Of a stretch of DNA of 64,000 nt, positions 49,240-61,600 are shown in pieces. A program made the translations under genes and the position numbers. The stretch is from Leptodontidium sp. MPI-SDFR-AT-0119 (Eukaryota; Ascomycota; Leotiomycetes; Helotiales; Leptodontidiaceae): the NCBI GenBank assembly GCA_020726505.1, contig JAHLEZ010000035.1, positions 478,250 through 542,249 of the forward strand. The letters are read 5' to 3'. The stretch's first letter is position 1, and every line of letters starts with the position of its first letter. The notes under the pieces were generated by a model, which saw only the letters and a program-made list of their open reading frames with translations, did no database searches and was not told the DNA's origin.

Positions 49240-49715
49240 AGCCTTAGGGTAAGCCAGGTGTGAGCCACAGAGTAAGCCAGGTGTGAGCTATAGGGTAAGC
49301 TAAGTGTGAGCTATAGGGTAGGCCAGGTGTGAGCCTCAGGGAAGGCCAAGTGTGAGCCTCAGGGTAGACTAGGCGTGATCCGCAGGGTAGGCTAGGCGTG
49401 AGCCATAGGGTAGGCTTAATGTGAGTCGCAGGGTAGGCTAAGTGTGAGTCGCAGGGTAGGCTAAGTGTGAGTCGCAGGGTAGGCTAGGTGTGAGCCATAG
49501 GGTAGGTTAAGTGTGAGTCGCAGGGTAGGCTTAGTGTGAGTCGCAGGGTAGGCTAGGCGTGAGCCATAAGGTAAGCTAGGCGTGAGCTATAAGGTAGGCT
49601 TGGTGTGAGTCGCAGGGTAAGCTAGGTGTGAGTCGCAGGGTAGGCTAGGTGTGAGCCATAGGGTAGGCTAGGTATAAGTCGCAGGGTAGGCTAGGTGTGA
49701 GCCGTAGGGCAAGCT
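49240..49715. repeat. 24-bp minisatellite array
   Basis: About 20 tandem units of a 24-bp motif close to GGGTAGGCTAGGTGTGAGCCGCA, with variation mainly at the GTC/GCC/GCT and CGC/CAT/TAT positions. The alternation is mostly C/T, which suggests mutation after amplification. Related units recur at 52330-52465. Confidence 0.92.
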
Positions 49716-49739
49716 AGGCTATTATTAACGTCGCGGCTA

Positions 49740-52190
49740 TACCTCTAGCCTAAGTTAAGATTAGAGTAATATAACTGTCGAGCCATTTAGCGCTACTCTC
49801 CCTTAAGAGGCCCTGTAGTGCCTTATAGTCCTTTGTTATATCCTTCTCTATTAGGCCTCTAGCTAAGAGGATTAAGGGGTAGAAAAAAGCCCCTAAGTCC
49901 TTATATTTCCGGCGTTTTTCAGCTGCGGCCTTTATAAGAGTAGTGTAAGCCTCTTCCCGTGTTGAGTCCTTATTAATAGCTACTATTTAAACGTCGTAGT
50001 AGTGTCTAGTAGTGCCTAGGAGTACTAAGAAGTCGGGCCGGCGGCTGTTTTCCAGGGTTAATAACATTATAGACGCTATAAATATAAGCTTCAGCTCTGA
50101 TTCTACTTTTAGGTCTTCCCGGCTAGAAAAGGTTATAATAAATACACAGGTAACTTAGTTGTGGCGTATAATCTAGCGTCGTTCGGCTCCTTTATAAGTG
50201 TCTTCGTGGCCTATTTCGGGGTAGGCGCCACACGTTATACAGGGTGTAATCGGGGCCTTTACAGGGAGTAAGAGCCTAGTCCTTAAGGCTTCTATTATTG
50301 TAGAATCTGCTAAAAGGGAGTGTTTTTGCGTAGGCAAGACTCTGAGCTAGTGGCGCCCTAAGTAGCTAGCGTTCTCAAGCTTAGCTTTTAAGGCTGTTTT
50401 TAGTAGGGTTAATAGAAGCTTCTTTTCTAGGCTTTTATTAACGCTAATATAGACTTCTTGGGCTGTCGGTAAGGGCCGTCTAGGGGGGTCCGGGTATATT
50501 ATAGGGCATATAACCTGTAAGATAAGCCTATAGGATTCTTTGGCGGCCTTATAGAGGCCTAAGGCGAGTAAGGCGTATTAAGGTATTCTGAGGCCTCTGT
50601 CTTGTACTAGTAGAGAGAGTAATACTTAGCGAATTAAGGTAATTGTGTCCCCTAGTTCCCTAGCGATTAAGGCTTGTATAGCGCCCTTAATCACTAAGTC
50701 GGTCGATTTCCAGAGGTTTAGTAGGCCTTTAAGGTCGAGCTGGCGCTAAAGGTGCCTAAGTAAGAGGTATATACTACCCCTAAGGAGTAGTTAGGCGTGT
50801 TATTTAGGGAGGTCCTTTAGAGTATTTACCGCTATAATTAAAGTACTAATTTTCCCCTAAAGGAAGGTGCGGCGGTGGTTTATAGGGCCTATAAAGGTCC
50901 TTAGGGCTTTGAGTCTAGTGGTTCGAAGCCTAGAAATCAACTATTTAATACTCTTTCGGCGGTTAAGAACTATTAAGGAGTACTAAAAAGCCTCTGTAAT
51001 TACAGGGAAGAGTGCTGTCTTTTCAGGGCTGAGGACGTAAATGTCGTCTAAATAGGCTATAATCGTAGCCTTTAGTAGGGTAGTTTAGAGGTGTTCTAGT
51101 ATAAGGCGTAGTATTAGAGAGAATAGTAAAGGAGCTAGGGGGTCTCTTTAGCGTACTCCTTCGGCGCTTGTTAGTGTTTGGCCGCTATTTGTTACTAGAA
51201 TAGACGGTTGATTATAGGCCTATTTGGCGGCTCGATATAGCGTAGGGGCGTATTTAGCGACTGTTGACGCTATAAAGGTGCGGCCTATTCGGTTATAGGC
51301 GTTAGTTAAGTCTAAAGAGGCGATTCACTATGTATTTAGCCGGTTTTAAACCGCTAATAGCCTCCTCTAAGAGGAAAATCGCCGGTTCGACGCCTCCTAC
51401 GCTATTTACCCCGAGTTAGTTAGGGAGTAGTATTAAGGGCCTAAAAGAGGTAATAAGGATTACTTTTAGGGCTACCTTATAAATAAGGTCCCTTATAGCG
51501 ATTAAGCGTACGCCCCCGTCAGGCTTTTAAAGGCCTATAAGTCGGGAGGCGTATAAGAGGTCGTAGCCTGGGGCTATTTCCTGTTAAATCATGTTTATTA
51601 AGTGTGTAAGCGCTGTAAGTATAGGGCTCTTAGGCGTATATAACGTTATATCGAGTAGTAGGCGAGTCTAACCGCTTAAGCCCGCGGCTTTCTCCTTATT
51701 AATCGATTTAATAGCTTGTAATACGGCCTCTTTAGTAATATATTGCCTTAGAGTCGGGTTAGCGTTGCCGAAGGGGTTCTCGTTCCCTATAGGGTGCTTG
51801 TCGTATAGGGTATTCAGGGTCTCTAGCGTATCGGGGGCTAGGGGTATAAGGTCAATTAAGGCCTTAGAGGCTCGACTAATATAGCCCTTTTCTAAGAGCT
51901 TAATTACTCGTTTTGCCGGGGGGTCGTTCGATAGAGTATAAGGCTCTTCTCCAGGCCTAATAAGGATTGCTGGGATCGTCGTAGGGTAGGCTCGTAGTGT
52001 TTTAAGGAGTTCCCCCTTCTTTAGGCCTATGCCTAATACCCTAAGAAGTAATAAAAAGTCTAGTAGTTACTTCTCTCTTAGTAAGCGTAAAAACGCTGTC
52101 GCCGCCTTATTAGCTGCCTCTATAAAGAGTATAGTATGCCTGGCGTGTAAGCGTTTTTCAGGGACTTGTACTGTGCTGTAAAGTATTAAA
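49740..52190 (-). pseudogene. Reverse-transcriptase element relic (non-LTR type)
   Basis: On the minus strand a single degenerate frame reads IASLDLTNAYNR (RT motif A), then ILVTNSGQTLTSAEGVR-stop-GDPLAPLLFSL (motif B with Q turned to stop), then ATIIAYLDDIYVLSPE (motif C, both Asp intact). Near its end it reads CGAYPEIGHEDTYKGAERR and IIRHN, resembling the Cys/His nucleic-acid-binding tail of such elements. Stops are TAG and TAA at Gln/Trp positions. It differs from the LINE at 23.9 kb: motif C is Y-L-D-D, not Y-A-D-D. I cannot assign the clade. It lies between two blocks of the same minisatellite. Confidence 0.78.
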
Positions 52191-52690
52191 GTTTATACTG
52201 AGGGCTTTTATAAGCTAGCCCTTATCACATTTAAGTGATCTATAGCGCTATCGACGTCTACAGGCACTGCTGAAGCCTGTGGGCGTAGGGGTATAAGCGT
52301 TAGGGTAGCCTAAGGCCGGTGAATTGAGTGCTGAAGGCCTGAGGGTAAGCTAGAAGTAGTTGGTTAGGAGCTTAAGGGTAGGTTAGGTGTGTGGTGTTGA
52401 GAGCCTGAGGGTAAGCTAGGTGTGCGGTGTCGGGAGCCTAAGGGTAGGCTAGGTGTGGCGCCTGAGGGTTAAGGTTATTGTGACGCCTACCTCTTATGTG
52501 TGAGTAGTGTTTTAGTAAAACACTAAAACTCGGGTGCTGTGATTGGCCCGAGCGCTGCTGACTAAGGCGGTTTCTAGTAAGACATTATTTAGTAAGACAC
52601 TAGTTTGCCTAAACTACTATTTCCGTCCTAAATTCGACTCTCTTACGTACGAGTATAATGTTTTCATATAATCTAGTGCACTAAGTAGTT
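52191..52690. repeat. Second minisatellite patch and palindrome
   Basis: 52330-52465 has diverged units of the GGGTAGGCTAGGTGTG type, here joined to GCGGTGTCGGGAGCCT segments. At 52508-52526 AGTGTTTTAGTAAAACACT is a near-perfect palindrome. No gene. Confidence 0.6.
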
Positions 52691-54360
52691 GTGTGCTATA
52701 TCTACAAGTCCTGTATTATTCCTGGGCGCTCAAGCTAAGAGCGTCACTTACGAGCAGCACTACACCGACTCTCTAATAAAGAGCTCAAGACTACAGTCTA
52801 ACTCTTAAGTAGTTATAATCTAAGGACAATTAAAGAGTTAAGAGAGCATAAGCCTCGAATCGAGGACCATTGTCAAGTAATTGAGCACTTGGCTTACTAT
52901 AGTGGCTTTTACTACTTACAACTAGAGTATTAATATAATACTCGTCATTTCCGTGAGATAAAGAAACATATGCCTTTAGTCTATTAAATCAAGGCTATAG
53001 TCTATGAAAAAACTACACTGTAAAGAGAGGTTAAGCTTTAGACATATTTCATAGGGCATAAGAGGATTAATTACTTTGCAGTGACAGATAATCAAGAGAA
53101 GGAAGGGGTGTCTAACTAAGCCAGTGACTCCGTTCCCTTAATATAACCCGAGAAGGAATTGTTTAAGAAATTAGAATAAGATTATAAGGATATGAAATAT
53201 GATCTTAATAAGTAAGTAACTATAGTCTAAGATATTAGAGATTTAAGGTTAAAAAGGGTACTATAACTACACGATTTAACGCACTTTCTATCCCATATAA
53301 TTACGCTAAAGGACGAGGAGATCTAAAACTTGTATAAGCTGCCACCGAAGAAAGAGCTTAATACGAGTAGTAAGAATACTAAAGATCTTAATCTCGTCCG
53401 AATCTTAGTTACAGCTAAAGCTGTCTTGAGAGACGCCTACCGGTTATATAGCGACACTTCGCTAGACCGGAAAATGATATAGCAGCAGGCTAATATCTTA
53501 AACGAATTCTATACTAAGGCGTCAGGTAAAGCAAATAAGTTCTAGTATTACAAGAATACGTCGACCTTAGTCACTTATTTCACTACTATGAAGTAGTTGT
53601 TAGTGTATTACTACCGCGTAATATATTGTGAAGGCGGTTATTTTACGCGGGCTAAGTTAGACTAAGTGCTGCCTAAGGATGTCATCCAGCTAACCGCCTA
53701 ATAGATTTAAGCTATAAACGAGATTATAAAGGCTTTAGCTCTAGAGGATAAAAAAGAGGCAGAGTTAGTTATTAAATATATTATTCGGCGAATTTACTTG
53801 GCCCTAATCTATTATACTATTAGTAGCGTGCTATTTAAATCGCCCGTCTTAAGTTTCTACACTATATTAAGTAAGAAAGTCCGTGGGAAAGGCCGAGGGT
53901 TATAAGAGAAGCCGGGGAATTTCAACAGCCACTTGTTAGCTCTAACTTAAATTACTTAACTCATACTCTTTAATTATACTTGTTTTTAAGAGCAAGACAA
54001 TAAGGACTAAATCCCTGTCTTCTTTACTAAGATTTATAAGAAGTCCTTCTAATAGCTAATTAAGACGCCGTTTAAATATATTCTATAATAGAGGCTATAC
54101 TTATTTAAGGTTAAAAAGGCTGCAATTACTAAGCACTAAGCTCAGTAGTCCTTAGACGGGCAAATAGTAAAATATCGCGGAGTAGAATTACAGATGTCAC
54201 AAATCTCTGACTTAGTAACTTCCGAATATTAACGGGCTTATACCCTACTTTATAATAAGCTCTTATTCTAAGTAAAAGACTTAACTCCTATGGAATCGTG
54301 GCGGCTAAAGGACGACTTAAATCTAGAAGATTTTAGAGGCTCGTGGCTCTCTTATCCCAG
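52691..54360 (+). pseudogene. Telomere-linked RecQ-like helicase relic, copy A (N-terminal part)
   Basis: Degenerate frame with recognisable blocks of the N-terminal region of fungal subtelomeric RecQ-like helicases: ERHLRAALHRLSNKELKTTV, KPRIEDHCQVIEHLAYYSGF, REIKKHMPLVY, ELFKKLE, LTHFLSHIITLKDEEI and YRLYSDTSLDRKM. Many TAG/TAA stops at former Gln/Trp codons. Ends abruptly at 54360 (LEDFRGSWLSYP) before the helicase core. 53151-54360 is duplicated at 55049-56254. Confidence 0.7.
53151..54360 (+). repeat. Long direct repeat, unit 1
   Basis: Matches 55049-56254 with scattered, mainly C/T and A/G, differences. Begins AGAAGGAATTGTTTAAGAA and ends GAGGCTCGTGGCTCTCT. Partner unit lies in helicase copy B. 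Confidence 0.88.
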
Positions 54361-54656
54361 GTTAGGGTCCTATCTCTTATGTGAGGCTCCTTTTGCGGTC
54401 CAAAAGGGGGGCGCGGACCACTTGCGGCTCTGTGCCCCCCCGGCAGGCACAGACTTACATCCTGAAAGGTTACATCTTAAAAGGGGTTGACGGTAGGTAA
54501 TACTTCTACTAGTCTACGCCTACTAGAAGGCTCTATTTAGTTAGTTTTATTATTACTATATCGCTAGACCTCGTCTATAACCCGACCTACTAAGTAGTCG
54601 TATGCCGGCGTTACTAGACGTGCCTGGTTCCCAGCCAGAGCAGTGTCGAGCGACAC
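54361..54656. other. GC-rich junction between helicase copies
   Basis: The sequence departs from the repeat exactly after CTTATCCCAG and becomes GC-rich (GGGGGGCGCGGACC, CCCCCCCGGCAGG) in contrast with both flanks. It may include the promoter of copy B. No gene. Confidence 0.45.
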
Positions 54657-57600
54657 TTGCGGGGCGAGCCGCATCGTCTGCTAGGTCCGGCTTTAAAGGC
54701 CCACTTAATATATATTAATGCGTTAACGTTACAGGACCTAAAGACCTTAAAGAGGGACAGGCCTAAGGAGCCGGTTGCCCTAATTAAGCACCTCCTAGTC
54801 CACGCGGGGTTTCGCTGTCTCCTCTGCCCCCTCGAAGATCCCTTTTACACGATCCGCCTCCCGCGAATACAAGACTACATACTTAACTATAATAAGAGAA
54901 GTGCGAGGGAGCATAAGTCGACGCCGCTCTAGGAGAGTTGCCTCCTCTAAACTTACTTTACTAATAATACCCTAGTCATTTATTTTATTATTATTAAGGG
55001 CGTAAAGACGCCGGACCCGGCCTATTCGACTGTACTGACTAAGCCTAAGAAGGAATTGTTTAAGAAGTTAAAGAAGAATTACAAAGATATAAAATGTGAT
55101 CTTAACGAGTAAGTAAGTATAGTCTAAGATATTAGAGATTTTAAGTCAGAAAGGGTACTATAACTACACGATTTGACGCACTTTTTATCCTATATAATTA
55201 CGCTAAAGGACGAGGAGATCTAGAGCTCATACAAACTGCCACTAAAGAAAGAGCTTAATACGGGTAGCGAGAATACTAAGGATCCTAATCTCGTCCGAAT
55301 CTTAGTTGTAACTAAAGCTGTCTTAAGAGACGCCTACTAGTTATACAGCGACACTTCGCTAGACCAGAAAATAACATAGTAACAGGCTAATATCCTAAAT
55401 AAATTCTATACTAAGGCGTCGGGCAAAGTAAATAAGTTCCGGTATTATAAGAATACGTCGACCCTAATTACTTACTTTACTACTATAAAACAGTTGTTAG
55501 TATACTACTACCGAGTAATATACTATAAAAGCAGTCATTTCACCCGAGTTTAGCCAGACTAAATATTACTTAGGGATGTTATTTAACTAACTGCCTAGTA
55601 GATCTAGGCTATAGGTAAGATCATAAATGTATTAGCTCTTGAGGATAAGGAAGTTAAGCTAACTTTAAAGCACGCCATTCGGCGACTATACTTGGCCCTG
55701 ATTTACTATACTATTAGTAGCGTGCTATTCAAATCGCCTGTCTTGAGTTTTTGCGCTATATTAAGTAGGAAAATTCGTGAGAAAGGCCGAGGGTTGTGGG
55801 AGGAGCCGGGGAATTTTAATAGCCATTTGTCGGCTCTTACGTAGACTACTTAGCTAGTACTTTTTAACTATACTTGTTTTTAAGAATAAGACGACGAAGA
55901 TTAAATCCCTGTCTTTCTCGCCAAGATCTATAAGAAGTTCTTCTAGTAGCTAGTTAAGACGCCATTTAATTATATTCTATAGTAGAGGCTATACTTATTT
56001 AAAGTCAGAAAGGCTACAATTACAAAATACTAAGCCCAGTAGCTCCTAGACAGACAAACTATAAAATATCGCGGGGTAAAATTACAGATATCGCAGATCT
56101 TTAACTTAATAGTTTCTAAATATTAATAAGCTTATACCTTACTTTACGATAAGCTAATATTCTAAGCTAAGGACTTAACTCTTATAGAATCGTGGAGGCT
56201 AAAGGATAATTTAGATCTAGAAGATTTTAGAGGCTCGTGGCTCTCTCATCCAAGCAATTCTAAGTTCTTAAAAGGTATTAAGCTAACTCTCTTCTAACGG
56301 ATCTAAGGTAATATTAAGCTCTGGGCTATATTCTTAACTAAGGATAAGAATAGAAGTATAGTCTTGTGTCCTAAGGCTATAGACATCTACAAAACACATG
56401 CCTAAGAGTTCCTCAAGCGGGCATTAGTACTATACTACATCCCACTTAGCCTACTATTACGAGAACCGGAGTTATTATTAGTGATGTGGCGGAATAATAC
56501 TCGACAGCGCTATCTATTAATATAAGAGAAGCTAGTGATAATTTACACTAAGTACTATAAGAGTCAATAGTAGTCTGGCGCGTATAAGGACAATATCCGG
56601 TTCTTACTAAAGGCTATTAAAGATCTACTGCTTTCGTATATTATATATGTCCTGCCTTTAAGACAATTATTCCTCCGACAACAGACTCTAGGTACTCTTA
56701 TTTCTCCATACCTCTAGGCTAAACTAAACGGGACAGTATAAGCTAATAAGACGCTTTCGGCTTACTTAACGAAAGCTTACACTTATACTAAGGTGCCCCG
56801 CTTATATACGTCTAACTAGCGGCAGTTCGTAACATCGATTACTAAGGAGAAGTTTTCTATCAAAGAACAGGCGAACTTTAATATCGAGGGTATTATAGGG
56901 GAGGACATTAAAGACGAGCTAAATCTAGTTACCTTAACTAAATTAAGTAATTACACTTTCTACACCTTTAATTACGCGTATACTAAGACGACGACGCTTA
57001 CTATAAGTACTTTATTACACCGGAATTACCGAGTATCCGAGAGCTAACGGACGTTCTTCTAGTTCGACTATACTCTATAGGGAAAGAGGCCCCGGGGTGC
57101 TTCAGAAACACTGTCCTTGCGAATACTCGATGCTTTTAAGCGTAGTCAAGTGCGTAAGAGAGGTGCGTACTCCGAGGCTAATTTACTAGCTATTGCCCGG
57201 AAACTATACAATACGCCAGACTTGCAATTCCGGGTTTTAGGTTAACAGAATAAGGTGCTTACTATTATAGGGCCTCAGCTAGCCGAGTAAGTAGTTCTAG
57301 TAATAAGAACCGGCTCTAGTAAGACTTTAGTCGTTATAATTGGGGCTACAATTATAAATACTAGGACTACTATCCTAATTCTACTAATAGTTACTCTACG
57401 GGGCAATATACTAAGACGCTTTCACGAAGTAAGTATCCGGCCACTGATCTAGTCCGTTGATTACAAACGGTTAACTTCGTTAATTATAGTGTCAGCCGAA
57501 ACTGCGTGTACTTAAGGCTTTCTTGAATACTGTCACATTCTAGTTAGTAAATAGAAGCTAGACTGTATTATTATTAATAAGGGCCATCTCACTATTACAG

Positions 57601-58520
57601 CTAGTAACTACCGGCTATATATGGCCTAACTAGGCTAGTATGTCCGGTAAATTAAGACGCAAACGGTTTAGCTAACAGCCACACTTCCTCTAGTAATATA
57701 AGAAGAGTTTATCAAGCACAACAAGCTCGTAAAGCCTAAGATTATCCGGGAGTCGACTAACCGGCCTAATATTAAGTATATAATTAGCTTTAAAGCCGGA
57801 CCCGGGCCCTTAATTAAGAGAGCTACTAATCTAGTATAAGTATACTAGCCTAAGCAGGAGATCTTCGACCACTCCTAAGACAAGATCATTATTTACTGCC
57901 GTACGCGGAACAAAGTGGCTCTACTTACTGACCTTCTATAGTGTCTATTATACACTTCCGAATTAGGGTCTAAAGAGGAAAAGGCTACTATTCTCTCTTA
58001 GTGGATTACTGACAAAGGCTAGCCCGTGATTATAGCCACGTCGGCTCTTAAGATTAGGTTTAACTATCCTTACGTACAATAAATAGTCTACGTAGATACG
58101 CCTAGCGAAGCATCTACCTTCTCTCAGGAATCTAATAAAGCAAGGCGAGACAGTAGGAAGGCTTCTTCTATTGTCCTCTTATATTCTAAGTAGAAGCCAC
58201 AAGTAAATAAGTCCCTCTCTCCCGATCGGGAGGCTATATAATTATATTTAACTTAATAATACTACTCCCGAGGCGTACTTAGCCAGTTTTTAAATAATCA
58301 GCTAAACTAGCGGTAATATATAACGGGCGAAGAAATATGCCAGGTTTATCGAGAGCCTCATACTAAAGCCCGGCCTCTTGACGTAAAGTTTACTCTAAGG
58401 AAAGAGACTAGGATAGATTTCATTAGGCTAGAAGAGGTCTTGCGCTAAGATTATATTAAGGATTAAGTATTAGATAGTTATAAGAGGGATCTCGAGATTA
58501 TACTAGGCATATGTCTCTAA
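54657..58520 (+). pseudogene. Telomere-linked RecQ-like helicase relic, copy B
   Basis: Starts with a C2H2-like finger region (RCLLCPLEDPF, HKSTPL), diverged from copy A, then repeats the copy A N-terminal region, then a helicase core. Motifs, all decayed: RTGSSKTLVV (Walker A, G-T-G-S-G-K in relatives), IIINKGHLTI (former D-E-A-H), TATLPLVI (motif III), NRPNIKYII (motif IV), IYCRTRNKVALL, VIIATSALKI (motif V) and ESNKARRDSRKASSIVL (motif VI, former G-R-A-G-R-D). G-to-A changes explain D to N and G to R/K. Stops throughout. Subtelomeric RecQ-like helicases are common next to telomeres in ascomycetes and Ustilago. Confidence 0.82.
55049..56254 (+). repeat. Long direct repeat, unit 2
   Basis: Partner of 53151-54360, similar over its whole length. 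The duplication is a good substrate for RIP and fits the level of damage seen. Confidence 0.88.
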
Positions 58521-58685
58521 CATTAGTTATCGTCATAAACGTGGTTTATGGGTTGTTTTTGTATAGTGAGAATAAGGTTTAGTCCGTGCCCCAGAAACGT
58601 CGTTTATGAGTTAACCCTAACCCCACCAAACCCACACACACAGAGCCCCAAATCATTCAAAACAGGTCGAAACAACCCAGGAACC
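58521..58685 (+). other. Upstream region of helicase copy C
   Basis: GC-balanced, contrasting with both flanks. Contains CGTCATAAACG and ACGTCGTTTATGA, two related half-palindromes. The open frame here runs into copy C, whose preferred start is ATG 58686. Confidence 0.4.
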
Positions 58686-61600
58686 ATGGCCCAACCGATC
58701 CCCCAAGCGTTAGCCTATTTGATTAAGTTAAATGTTGAGTTTTGTACATTGATTTGTTTACAGTGCCAGTATGCGCAGAGGCCCACGTACATTTGTCGGC
58801 ATTTGGGTGACCGACATAAGGTCCCCATCGAATTGCGAAAGCAAGTAGAAGAGTATACTAAAGGATGTCCGTTTAAATATGATTATACTAGTATACAATT
58901 ACCCAGCGACGGTTCAGCCCCCCAGCCCATTATTCCCGTTTTAAATAAGTATAAATATAAGGGTTGCCAATTCAAAACCCACGGCCGAGATATAGCCAGG
59001 CAGCATTGTAACAAGGACTATAATCAGAAGAAGATAGCAGATGAGGATATGTTTGAATTAGTCAAATTACAATGTTAGTTTGGGGCAAAGAGAGGGAGGT
59101 TTTAGATTATTAATGAAGCTAGAGGCCAGGAGCAGGAGCGCTAGGCACGGCGAGCCAAGACACGTGACGTAAGAGAAGAAACCGACGATTCAAACGATAG
59201 TAACGATAATAGGGAGAAGACTGGAAGCGATCAAGATAATATCAATAATTAGATTGTCTAGGATATCGAAAAATAGAAGGGCGAGGCCTAGGAGCAGCGA
59301 TTGCGGACGTTGAAAGAGGTGCCCGTCGTTGAAATAGATTCGTGGTTATAGTATATTAAGTAGAATGAAGTGTTAAGCTAATCCAAGCACAATTTAGTCG
59401 AAACATTCCGTTATACCCGTATACTCGACCTAGAGGAGCCGCAATTGGAGCGGTTATTACGTGCGTGGAATCGAATTTTGGAACGTTATTTAAATACGTT
59501 AGAAGCGACAGACTATAAAGACGTATTAAAGTGGTGGGCATCCCCTAAAAATGAAGCCGCGGACTAGCGCCTATTTGAATTACCACAAAATACCAAAAGC
59601 GTCGATAAGTATAGTGGGATTTTTACATGTTTCATTTGTTATATAATACGTACGGCGCTATTAGAGAATTATATAAATGAAACAGGTATATTAGATTGTT
59701 TTTAAGGTTTTAAATATAATTTCCAAAATATTATATTAAATTTGACTATAACCACAGAAACCGGAGTGAAATACACTAACGCATAATAGAAATACATCCA
59801 AAGAATCCGAGGTAAATTAGATGAGGGCAACCCTGCAAATGATGAGACCGAAGATCGACTATTGACTAATACATTAATGTGTTTGTGTATATTGACAGTG
59901 ATACAGGACACTAGCCGAATTAGATTGTACTATTCGCCTATAATATATTATTTAGCCGTCCAAGGAATTAATGAACAGAGCCAGTCATTACGATCGGCGA
60001 TTTTTTACACGCCCATTTTAGTAGGCATGTTATAGATTAACCGGTTAATCATATTAAAAGTGGCCATCCCATGCGAGCTATAGCCGGAATTACACTTAAA
60101 TAGTAAAGCCGACGTTAATTCCGTACCCGACCAGATCTATCAGTTACGAGAGTTACATTTATACGAGGGGTCATTTTCACCGACGTCTAGTATTTTGACG
60201 CAGTTAGCTATAAGAAAGAAGTTCAATAAGACGCACTAGTCGCCGTCTAACATCTATTAGTCGGATGACGAGCAGACGATTAATTATTTGGGCCAGCTAG
60301 TTATATTAGCCAAGATCGAGAGCATGTGTCACACGTTAATCAGAGAATTACAGGAATTAATAAATGTATTAACATTTGGTTCCCCGGTGCCCCCCATCGA
60401 TTTGAGTCGAATTATTAATAGTATAATATGGAGCCAGGCATTCCGGCGACAGAATTTCAGTTTTATCACCTATACCCAGAACTAGGACTAAGTAGCCGGG
60501 GATTATAGGTTTTTGTTAGAGCGAGCACAGAAAAGGGAGGGGCGATGGGGGTTATTACAGACTAACCACACTACTAAGAAGGTTAAGTGAGTAGATTCCC
60601 AAGTTACATTATATTTAACCAAGGAACGTCAATTTTTACGGAAGTTAATAGTATACATATATATCACCGGTATATTAGCCCATTCTATCTATTATACAGT
60701 TGTTTATTAGATCAGGGGGCCAGCCCGCACGTGGACCCGAATTAAGTTCTATTAAAGTAAGTAATAGTATATATTCGGCACGTAATATATATATTATTAA
60801 CAGACGGGTATGTTTTTTAACTATATACGACAAGGCGCGGAAAAGAAGAGAGAATACTAAGTATATTATCCGGTGTTTATTAGACGAGGTCAGCTAAATC
60901 GTGACCCAGTATTTAGTGCGGGTTCGACTATTTGCCCGGGCATTAGATTATCGCGAGTCGGAATATTTGTTTAGGGATTTGCGGAGACTATAGGCTAGTA
61001 AGGAGTTAAGCCAGGCGTTAGGGAGTGCTACTAGGAAGTATTTAAGAGTATATTTACGGGCATCTGGATAGAGGCATACCGCCATTAGAATTGCCACCTA
61101 GTATTTAATGAGAGCCAATAAGACGTAAGAGAAGGAACATGAGGATCCCGAGGATAATATTAACGAGTTTGCCGAGGGAGATAATAAGGAGGAATTAGAG
61201 TTAGATACGTTTCGACATATTATAGTCCGGTATGTTTAATTTAGCCCGCCGGGCAGGGGAAATCGGAGATATCGAATGTTTAGTTGACATAAGTATAAGT
61301 AATCCGGGCATAGACGTCGGGTTATACAAGCCCATTATGCCATCGACGGGGCATTTTTACATCGATTAGGGCCCGAGTTGATCACGGCATATAAATAAGC
61401 GTCGACGGCATAGCATAGATTATAGAAGTTACACAGTAACGGCGCTAGCAGTAGTAAGAGTATAAGAGGGACCGGTTATCGCCGCGAAGCTAGCCAGTAG
61501 TTGACTAGCCGGCCCATCAAGAGAGAGCGGATAGAGACATCAGACCCAGCGTTAGTTGGATTATAGCGAATATACTATAATCCCCAGGCCAAACCACGAA

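Noticed and set aside
49240..49715. CRISPR-like repeat array
   Set aside because: Units are contiguous 24-mers without spacers, in a eukaryotic subtelomere; this is a minisatellite.
54367..54372. Single TTAGGG at the end of helicase copy A as an interstitial telomere
   Set aside because: One hexamer is expected by chance every few kb and there is no second unit.
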